A stretch of DNA of 11,499 nucleotides, from positions 1 to 11,499 of the forward strand of contig CAYJBP010000082.1 in NCBI GenBank assembly GCA_964368605.1. Reading direction: 5' to 3'. The translations under genes and the position numbers were made by a program. Of this stretch, positions 6,712 through 11,499 are shown in pieces. This DNA comes from CAYJBP01 sp964368605 (GTDB lineage: Bacteria; Bacillota; Dehalobacteriia; UBA4068). How positions within the stretch are numbered: position 1 is the stretch's first letter; every line of letters begins with the position of its first letter. The notes beneath the pieces were generated by a model, which was not told the DNA's origin, did not search any database, and saw only the letters and a list, made by a program, of their open reading frames with translations.

Positions 6712-7092
6712 ATGTCTAAAGTAAATGAAATCTTGGATATCGTAAAAGAGATGACCGTTTTGGAATTAAGCGAATTAGTTAAAGCTTTTGAAGAGGAGTT
6801 TGGTGTATCTGCTGCAGCTCCTGTAGCTATGGCTGCTGCTCCTGCTGCCGGCGATGGCGGCGGCGCTGCTGCTGAAGAAAAAACCGAGTTTGATGCTGTA
6901 TTAACCGGTTTTGGTGCCAATAAAGTTGCTGTTATTAAAGTAGTTCGCGAAATCACCGGCTTAGGCTTAAAAGAAGCCAAAGAATTGGTTGAAGGCGCAC
7001 CTAAGCCTCTTAAAGAAGGCGTTAGCAAAGAAGATGCCGAAGCTATCAAAGCTAAATTGGAAGAAGCCGGCGCTACTTGCGAAGTTAAGTAA
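6712..7092 (+). CDS. rplL: 50S ribosomal protein L7/L12
   Basis: A 126-residue acidic stalk protein that recruits and activates translational GTPases. The N-terminal dimerisation and L10-binding domain covers residues 1-~33 (MSKVNEILDIVKEMTVLEL). An Ala/Gly/Pro-rich flexible hinge follows at about 34-55, and then the globular domain with the factor-binding helices GLGLKEAKELVEGAPKPLKEG and an ending AGATCEVK. Length and composition are typical. AGGAGG at 6698-6703 precedes the ATG. It is the last gene of the cluster. A strong terminator follows within 25 bases, and rpoB, its usual downstream neighbour, is not here. Confidence 0.98.
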   Translation: MSKVNEILDIVKEMTVLELSELVKAFEEEFGVSAAAPVAMAAAPAAGDGGGAAAEEKTEFDAVLTGFGANKVAVIKVVREITGLGLKEAKELVEGAPKPLKEGVSKEDAEAIKAKLEEAGATCEVK

Positions 7093-7115
7093 TTATTGCC
7101 CCTCAAAAGGGCTTA

Positions 7116-7151
7116 AAAAGACGGATAGCACATTGCTATCCGTCTTTTTTT
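7116..7151 (+). terminator. Intrinsic terminator after rplL
   Basis: AAAAGACGGATAGC pairs perfectly with GCTATCCGTCTTTT around the loop ACATT and is followed by further T's to 7151. The minus strand also shows a hairpin followed by five T's, so it may stop leftward transcripts from the convergent UvrA-like operon as well. Confidence 0.93.
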
Positions 7152-7205
7152 ATTGGCAGAGCGGATGGTAGTGGTTAACTAAACTAAGGCTTGGTAATGC
7201 CGTAT

Positions 7206-7288
7206 GAAGCCGGCCCAGCTTTGGTTTTTTTTGATTTGTTTGCATTTTGTAGGGAATGGTCTTGACCATTCCGCTGTTTGGGTTATTG
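7206..7288 (+). repeat. Dispersed palindromic repeat, copy B
   Basis: Matches the minus strand of 1-77 with five mismatches and a 6-base insertion (TTTGCA). The perfect inverted repeat core lies at 7253-7272. The two copies are in opposite orientation and bracket the GntR operon and the whole ribosomal-protein cluster. Confidence 0.75.
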
Positions 7289-7460
7289 TTACCTATTGTT
7301 AGCTGGACTATTTTAATTTTTTGTTGCTCATTGCTAGCTGGATTGTGGGTTATTAATGTTTTTTGGCGGATAGTTAGTTTGGTTTGTGTTTCGTGGATAG
7401 TTAGGCTTTCTTATCCCTTCCTACATTGGCTTTTGCGCTATAGCTACGTGCAAGCTGTGT

Positions 7461-7475
7461 CTTTGCGAAGCAAAG
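7461..7475. repeat. Small perfect hairpin CTTTGC-GAA-GCAAAG
   Basis: Six-base arms around a three-base loop in the non-coding segment. It stands upstream of a stretch reading ACTCGTCGCTTATGCTCCTCAAACA, which has the look of a dispersed intergenic repeat. No function is evident. Confidence 0.5.
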
Positions 7476-7541
7476 GCCAGATAATGCTTCCGCTAAGGCC
7501 GTATAACTCGTCGCTTATGCTCCTCAAACAGATAAGCCCTT

Positions 7542-7596
7542 TATTTTTCATTTCCCAGACGGGGCAAAAATCGCCCCACCTGAAAAATGAAAAATA
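7542..7596. repeat. Long imperfect hairpin (55 bases)
   Basis: The outer stem TATTTTTCATTT/AAATGAAAAATA has 12 pairs. A 2x2 internal loop follows, then CAG/CTG, another 2x2 loop, then GGGGC/GCCCC closing the loop AAAAATC. Twenty of 24 arm positions pair. There is no adjacent T-run on either strand that would make a classical terminator. It may be a palindromic dispersed element. Confidence 0.7.
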
Positions 7597-7620
7597 CCGC
7601 TCCAACTACTTTTGTTAGTT

Positions 7621-7638
7621 TAATAAGTTGTCTTATTA
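7621..7638. repeat. Perfect hairpin TAATAAG-TTGT-CTTATTA
   Basis: Seven-base arms with a four-base loop, AT-rich, in the same non-coding segment, directly followed by the nested CGTAG/CACCC inverted pairs. Confidence 0.5.
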
Positions 7639-7747
7639 CGTAGGTACTTTGGTCACCCGTCTTATCTTCGTTCGCTAATCTTTTAGGGTGTTCGACTTGC
7701 TACGGATTACGGGCGCGTGCTTAAGCAAAACCACATTTTTATTAACA

Positions 7748-7763
7748 GCCATAATTTTATGGC
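7748..7763 (-). terminator. Weak hairpin at the 3' end of the UvrA-like gene
   Basis: GCCATAA-TT-TTATGGC directly adjoins the stop codon of the UvrA-like gene. On the minus strand no T-run follows, so termination here would be inefficient. The bidirectional-looking terminator at 7116-7151 may be the real end point. Confidence 0.3.
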
Positions 7764-10211
7764 CTATAAATATTTACCTGTAATACTATTTGGATTTTTA
7801 GATAGCTCTAAAGGAGTGCCGCTGGCAATGATTGCTCCGCCCTTATCACCACCTAAAGGCCCCATTTCGATAATATAATCGCTTTGGGCCAGCATATCAA
7901 GTGCATGCTCGATGATAAAAACCGAATTGTTTTGTGATACTAATTTTTGCAATAATGCCAAAAGCCTGCCCCTGTCTTCCGGATGTAGGCCTGTAGTAGG
8001 CTCGTCTAAAAGATAAAGAGTATGATCTTGGTTGCCTTTAGCAAGCTCTTTTGATAATTTAAGCCTTTGGCATTCGCCGCCGGAAAGCGTCGTGGTGGAT
8101 TGCCCCAGCTTTAAATAGGCAAGCCCCACCTCGTTTATAGTGATCAGCTTTTTCATAATATCTTTATTGTCTGCAAAAAATTCCAAGTTTTCGTAAACGG
8201 TTGCATTTAAAATATCGGAAATACTTTTGCCTTTATAGGTTACAGACAATACCTTTTTAGTAAATCTATGCCCTTTGCAAACAGGGCAAACAACTTCCAC
8301 ATCATCTAAAAACTGCATATCAAGGGCAATAAAGCCCAGCCCTTCACATTTTTCGCAGCGTCCACCTTTAATATTAAAAGAAAAGTCGGCGGGCTTTAAT
8401 TTTAGCTTTTTTGCCTCGGGTCTCGCCGAAAAAAGCTCCCTAATAAGTGTAAAAACCTCGGTATAAGTAGCGATATTGCTGCGGCTTTGCCTGCCAATAG
8501 GGCTTTGATCAATTTTAATCCATTGCTTAATATGCTCCAGCCCACCAATAGCTTGCGCATTGCTGCGGCATTCAATTACATCAAAAACCAAAGAGCTTTT
8601 ACCGCTGCCCGATACCCCTGCAAAAGCAATCAATCGGCCAAGCGGAACCTTAACCGAAACATTTTTAAGATTATTAGCCTTAGCATTAATGATTTCTAAA
8701 TATTTAGCGGCCTTAATTTCTTGGCCATTAGGCACAGGGCTTTCCGCCCTTAAATATTTTGCCGTTTTAGAAACAGGGTTGGCCGCCACCTCTAAAGGCT
8801 TGCCGCAGGCAATTATTTCGCCGCCTAAAGAGCCGCCCTCTAAGCCAAAATCCAGCATATAATCGCATTCTTTAACAAAGTTTAAATCATGCTCGATTAC
8901 AATAATAGTATTGCCTAAATCGCGTAGCCTTTTTAGCGCATTTAAAAGCAATTGAGTATCCTTAGCATGAAGCCCCGTTGTTGGTTCATCTAAAATATAA
9001 AGCACGCCGGTTAGGCCGCTTTCTAAAATGGCGGCCAGCCTTAAACGCTGGCTTTCGCCACCCGATAAGCTAAAAACAGGACGGCTTAATGATAAATAAT
9101 CCAGGCCGATTTTAATGATGCCATTGATCCGCTTTAAGGTATCGCCGATAATCGCATCTGCAATATCCCGCCCCGAAGCCGATAAATTTTTATGCATAGC
9201 CATGATAAAATCGCGCAGGGCCGCCATACTATAACTGCTAATTTGCGTTATGGTTTGACCTTCGATTTTTGCGGTTCGGCCATCAAAGCCAAGCCTTGTG
9301 CCTTGGCATTCATCGCAATCAATAGTGCCTATGGCCGCTGCAATAATCGGGCTGGCCACCTTTTTAGTAGTAGATTCAAGCACTTTTTTATTAACAAATG
9401 TGCGCAATCCTTCAACATAGCCATCCATAACCCGCTTGGGCTTTTTGATATTGGGAAATATCTTTTTAAATTCATCACAATCAACGCCATCCATCAAAAC
9501 CAATAATTCCAGTTGATTAAAGTCTTTTATCGGCTTTGATACATCAAAATTAAAGCCATAATGTTTTCCGCAAGCTTCAAATACATTAGAATAATGCTCG
9601 GCAAACACTTCGTTTTCCCAAATTTTAATAGCGCCCTCTTTAATAGTTAGGTTATAATCGATAATTTTAGAAAAGTCTACATCCTTAATAACACCGATGC
9701 CCTTGCATTTGGGGCAAGCGCCCTCGGTTTTATTAAAAGAAAAGCTGGCCATACTAAGATGGGCTAGCTTTATTTTGCAGTTTGGGCAATTTATATCGGC
9801 AAAATCGATCTCTTCAGCCATATCAAAACCGGGTGCTATTTGGCAGCCGCAATTAGGGCAAATTCTGCTAGCCAGTTTAGCATAAAGAATACGCAAATAA
9901 GTAAGTATTTCGGTATAAGTTCCAATGGTCGAACGAGGGTTTTTTGAAAGCCTTCTTTGCCCTATGGCAATTGATGGTGATAAGCCGATAATGCTATCTA
10001 CTTGCGGCTTATTAAGGCCATCGGTAACCATACCCATCGATTCTAAGTATTGCCTTTGACATTCTTTTTGCAAAATATCCATGGCAAAACTAGATTTGCC
10101 GCTACCCGATACGCCTGTTAAGGCCACTAATTGGTATTTGGGTATTGTTGCCGTGATATTTTTAAGATTATTTTCCCTAGCCCCGATAATTTTAATTAAT
10201 TGATTAGTCAT
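7764..10211 (-). CDS. UvrA-like tandem ABC ATPase lacking the UvrB-binding domain (class III/UvrA2-like)
   Basis: An 815-residue soluble protein with two ABC modules. Module 1 has Walker A GVSGSGKS at 33-40, signature SLSGGESQ at 381-388, Walker B YILDEP at 405-410 and switch IEHD at 439-442. Module 2 has Walker A at 532-539, C619/C622 and C642/C645 forming the C-terminal zinc finger, signature TLSGGECQ at 708-715, LLDEP at 734-738 and IEHA at 767-770. Other cysteine pairs are at 118/121, 142/145, 166/169 and 299/302. True UvrA is about 940 residues, with a UvrB-interacting domain after the first cysteine pair; here only ~20 residues separate 118/121 from 142/145. It is therefore unlikely to be the housekeeping excision-repair subunit. 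Relatives such as DrrC protect DNA from intercalating drugs. Its ATG directly abuts the marR stop codon. GGAGG lies 14 bases upstream. Confidence 0.9.
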   Translation of the reverse strand: MTNQLIKIIGARENNLKNITATIPKYQLVALTGVSGSGKSSFAMDILQKECQRQYLESMGMVTDGLNKPQVDSIIGLSPSIAIGQRRLSKNPRSTIGTYTEILTYLRILYAKLASRICPNCGCQIAPGFDMAEEIDFADINCPNCKIKLAHLSMASFSFNKTEGACPKCKGIGVIKDVDFSKIIDYNLTIKEGAIKIWENEVFAEHYSNVFEACGKHYGFNFDVSKPIKDFNQLELLVLMDGVDCDEFKKIFPNIKKPKRVMDGYVEGLRTFVNKKVLESTTKKVASPIIAAAIGTIDCDECQGTRLGFDGRTAKIEGQTITQISSYSMAALRDFIMAMHKNLSASGRDIADAIIGDTLKRINGIIKIGLDYLSLSRPVFSLSGGESQRLRLAAILESGLTGVLYILDEPTTGLHAKDTQLLLNALKRLRDLGNTIIVIEHDLNFVKECDYMLDFGLEGGSLGGEIIACGKPLEVAANPVSKTAKYLRAESPVPNGQEIKAAKYLEIINAKANNLKNVSVKVPLGRLIAFAGVSGSGKSSLVFDVIECRSNAQAIGGLEHIKQWIKIDQSPIGRQSRSNIATYTEVFTLIRELFSARPEAKKLKLKPADFSFNIKGGRCEKCEGLGFIALDMQFLDDVEVVCPVCKGHRFTKKVLSVTYKGKSISDILNATVYENLEFFADNKDIMKKLITINEVGLAYLKLGQSTTTLSGGECQRLKLSKELAKGNQDHTLYLLDEPTTGLHPEDRGRLLALLQKLVSQNNSVFIIEHALDMLAQSDYIIEMGPLGGDKGGAIIASGTPLELSKNPNSITGKYL

Positions 10212-10634
10212 TTATTTTTTAGTTTCCTCCATCAAATAATCGGCCATATAATTAAGTATTTCGGCAAATATGGCTTTTTTATCCTCGTCAAAATGCTGGT
10301 CTACGGCATCAATTAGGGTTGCTGCCCTGGTATCTTCACTACTTTGCAGCAAGCTTTTTGCCAAAGATAAATAAGTAACCCTTTTATCCTCGGTGGATTG
10401 GGTTTTAATAATCAAACCTTTATTAGCCAGCTCATTTACCTTTTGCGTGGTTGCCGGCCGCGAAAGATTAAGCCTGGCAGCAAGTTCGCTAATTGTCATG
10501 TTTTGTTTATGATTGATGATAAAAAGCTGCAATATATCCGCATAAGGCAATGTACTGCCAATCTTGCTATCGCGAATACTCTTATAGCAATCGATATCAA
10601 CCGCACTCATAAACCTAAAATATGCCTCTTTCAT
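10212..10634 (-). CDS. MarR-family transcriptional regulator
   Basis: A 140-residue winged-helix repressor. The DNA-binding core is at about 45-95: MTISELAARLNLSRPATTQKVNELANKG as helix-turn-helix, then LIIKTQSTEDKRVTYLSL as the wing, with the family's conserved D-K-R. Helices at both ends would form the dimer interface. AAGGAG lies 7 bases before the ATG. It is transcribed with the UvrA-like gene: the TAA stop is immediately followed by that gene's ATG. Two 20-base boxes around its promoter suggest that it represses its own operon. Ligands are unknown; in this family they are often phenolic compounds, antibiotics or oxidants. Confidence 0.93.
   Translation of the reverse strand: MKEAYFRFMSAVDIDCYKSIRDSKIGSTLPYADILQLFIINHKQNMTISELAARLNLSRPATTQKVNELANKGLIIKTQSTEDKRVTYLSLAKSLLQSSEDTRAATLIDAVDQHFDEDKKAIFAEILNYMADYLMEETKK
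10226..10230 (-). promoter_or_regulatory. Shine-Dalgarno of the UvrA-like gene, inside marR
   Basis: GGAGG is formed by the codons for Met-Glu-Glu near the MarR C-terminus, 14 bases before the UvrA-like ATG. The spacing is longer than usual, so termination-reinitiation at the TAAATG junction probably helps. Confidence 0.55.
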
Positions 10635-10653
10635 ATAGGGCTCCTTAGATAAT

Positions 10654-10673
10654 TAGTTTCGATTTTGGAATTA
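10654..10673. promoter_or_regulatory. Candidate MarR operator, box 2
   Basis: TAGTTTCGATTTTGGAATTA is identical to box 1 at 18 of 20 positions. It is an imperfect palindrome covering the expected transcription start and the edge of the -10, a position suited to repression. Its centre is 47 bases from that of box 1. Confidence 0.65.
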
Positions 10674-10698
10674 TATCATAGCTTGTATTTGATGTCAA
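10670..10698 (-). promoter_or_regulatory. Promoter of the marR-uvrA-like operon
   Basis: On the minus strand: -35 TTGACA at 10693-10698, 17-base spacer, -10 TATAAT at 10670-10675. Both boxes and the spacing are perfect consensus, so a strong promoter held down by a repressor is likely. Confidence 0.92.
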
Positions 10699-10700
10699 GA

Positions 10701-10720
10701 TAGTTTCGATATTGAAATTA
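10701..10720. promoter_or_regulatory. Candidate MarR operator, box 1
   Basis: TAGTTTCGATATTGAAATTA is a near-palindrome (TTTC-GATATT-GAAA core) lying two bases upstream of the -35. It is the better palindrome of the two boxes. Confidence 0.65.
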
Positions 10721-10736
10721 GTTTTTTTTAAAGTAT

Positions 10737-10775
10737 AAAAAAGAGGTTGTCGCAGTTTTTGCGACAACCTCTTTT
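10737..10775 (-). terminator. Intrinsic terminator after the sodium:solute symporter gene
   Basis: AAAAGAGGTTGTCGCA (10739-10754) pairs perfectly over 16 bases with 10760-10775 around a five-base loop. On the minus strand it ends in six T's. It follows the symporter stop codon by about 10 bases and insulates the marR operon, which is read in the same direction. Confidence 0.93.
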
Positions 10776-10786
10776 GGCTGCATTTT

Positions 10787-11499
10787 TTAAGCTTTATTCA
10801 CGCTGGCAATAGCGGCATTGATTTTTTCCTTGGGGCAATTAGCTTCAAAGAATACATCCACATGATCTTTGGGTAAGGGTTGTGTCATTAAAGAGACCAC
10901 AACCATCATCACAAACGAGATTATTGTGCCCGGCACAAAAGAGTGAACTATGCCCGATAAACCAGCAAAATACCAGATAATCGATGTTAAAGAACCGATT
11001 ACAATAGCAGCAAAGCAGCCCTGGGTAGTAGCACGCTTCCAGTATAGTCCTAAAATAATCGGGGCAGTAAACGCTGCACCAAATACACCGGCCGACATAG
11101 TTGCCAAAGCCCAAACAAAGTCTAGCGGGCGCAATGAGCCTAAGCAAATTACAATTAAAACAATGCCGGTAGTAATACGGGAAAGTTTAATCGACTTGGC
11201 AGGATCTACTTTGATGCCTTTTTCCGAGGTACGATAATCTTCGTAAATATCTTTGGCAATAGAGCCGGAAGATGTTAGAACCAAGGCGGCAACAGTAGAG
11301 AAACCGGCAGCCAAAGCTCCGCATAAGAAAATGCCGGAAGCCACAGATCCACCAAAGGTGGCAGCCACAGTGGGCGCGATTAAATCTACATTTTCAAATA
11401 AAACCGATTCGAATAGATATAAGGCGCCAACCCCGATAATAGCGGTGCAAACCCAATAAATAATTTGCCAATAAACCGAAACTCTAATTACCGCACTAA
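10787..11499 (-). CDS. Sodium:solute symporter family protein, C-terminal part (runs off the window)
   Basis: The frame is open without a stop to the window edge, giving at least 236 C-terminal residues. An internal GTG at 11366-11368 is in frame but has no Shine-Dalgarno and sits in conserved sequence, so it is not the start. The visible part begins SAVIRVSVYWQIIYWVCTAI and has about five hydrophobic spans. Between the first two is GSVASGIFLCGALAAGFSTV...LTSSGSIAKDIYEDY, matching the late conserved core of the SSS family (compare PanF, PutP, ActP), where the Ser/Thr-rich segment contributes to the sodium site. Then come LRPLDFVWALATMSAGVFGAAF and a short hydrophilic tail. It is a sodium-driven uptake permease; the substrate cannot be assigned from this fragment. 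A terminator follows the stop. Confidence 0.88.
   Translation of the reverse strand, partial: SAVIRVSVYWQIIYWVCTAIIGVGALYLFESVLFENVDLIAPTVAATFGGSVASGIFLCGALAAGFSTVAALVLTSSGSIAKDIYEDYRTSEKGIKVDPAKSIKLSRITTGIVLIVICLGSLRPLDFVWALATMSAGVFGAAFTAPIILGLYWKRATTQGCFAAIVIGSLTSIIWYFAGLSGIVHSFVPGTIISFVMMVVVSLMTQPLPKDHVDVFFEANCPKEKINAAIASVNKA

Larger units (their letters stand above)
7152..7763. other. Gene-poor, hairpin-rich intergenic segment
   Basis: About 610 bases between the rplL terminator and the end of the UvrA-like gene. The only long plus-strand frame (7256-7618) starts inside a dispersed repeat, has no Shine-Dalgarno and reads as a low-complexity hydrophobic string, so I do not call it. The segment holds repeat copy B, a 55-base hairpin, two smaller perfect hairpins, and nested inverted pairs CGTAG/CTACG (7639-7643 and 7700-7704) and CACCC/GGGTG (7654-7658 and 7686-7690). 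It looks like an accumulation of dispersed non-coding repeats. A structured RNA is an alternative. Confidence 0.6.

Noticed and set aside
7256..7618. A 120-codon open frame on the plus strand, hydrophobic at its N-terminus
   Set aside because: It begins inside the dispersed repeat palindrome, has no Shine-Dalgarno, runs through several hairpins and shows no family motif.
7206..7763. Possible CRISPR array or insertion sequence
   Set aside because: The repeats are not regularly spaced with unique spacers, and no transposase frame or matching terminal inverted repeats with duplications were seen.
8275..9885. Several plus-strand frames inside the UvrA-like gene
   Set aside because: They are antisense to a protein with all expected motifs intact and have no supporting start signals.
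10787..11368. A complete 193-residue protein starting at GTG 11368
   Set aside because: The frame stays open to the window edge and the upstream codons encode more membrane-protein sequence of the same family, so this is the 3' part of a longer gene.

Overview
The window looks like chromosome of a low-GC Gram-positive bacterium (Bacillota, probably Clostridia-like; I cannot name a genus). The grounds are the AT-rich base composition, strong AGGAGG-type Shine-Dalgarno sites before nearly every gene, the gene order rpmG-secE-nusG-rplK-rplA-rplJ-rplL, a zinc-ribbon L33, a GntR(YtrA-like)/ABC exporter operon, and a MarR plus short UvrA-like pair. It is mostly core genome with two small accessory operons beside it. 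I found no phage, transposase, CRISPR array or obviously new multi-gene system.

Layout. (1) 1-99: one copy of a palindromic dispersed repeat. (2) 100-3535, minus strand: a three-gene operon read GntR regulator, ABC ATPase, large ABC permease, with a consensus promoter and a palindromic operator candidate at 3550-3616. (3) 3661-7151, plus strand: rpmG, secE, nusG, rplK, rplA, rplJ and rplL, starting from a TTGACA promoter and ending at a strong terminator. Feedback control is visible in it. Two copies of a motif resembling the L1-binding stalk of 23S rRNA lie just before rplK and rplA, and an L10 leader with an intrinsic terminator and a competing antiterminator pairing lies before rplJ. (4) 7152-7763: about 610 bases without a convincing gene but rich in structure, with a second copy of the 1-77 repeat in opposite orientation, a 55-base hairpin and several smaller ones. 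(5) 7764-10634, minus strand: a marR-type regulator directly abutting a UvrA-like tandem ABC ATPase that lacks the UvrB-binding domain. Their perfect consensus promoter is flanked and overlapped by two near-identical 20-base operator-like boxes. (6) 10739-11499, minus strand: a terminator and the 3' part of a sodium:solute symporter gene that runs off the window.

How the parts work together. The central cluster makes the ribosomal stalk proteins (L11, L1, L10, L7/L12), L33, the SecYEG subunit SecE and the elongation/termination factor NusG. Its leaders let free L1 and L10 repress their own synthesis. The flanking operons are each headed by their own regulator (GntR or MarR) and resemble stress- or drug-responsive modules; their substrates cannot be read from the sequence. 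rpoB and rpoC, which usually follow rplL in this lineage, are absent; a terminator and repeat-rich DNA follow instead, which suggests a rearrangement here.
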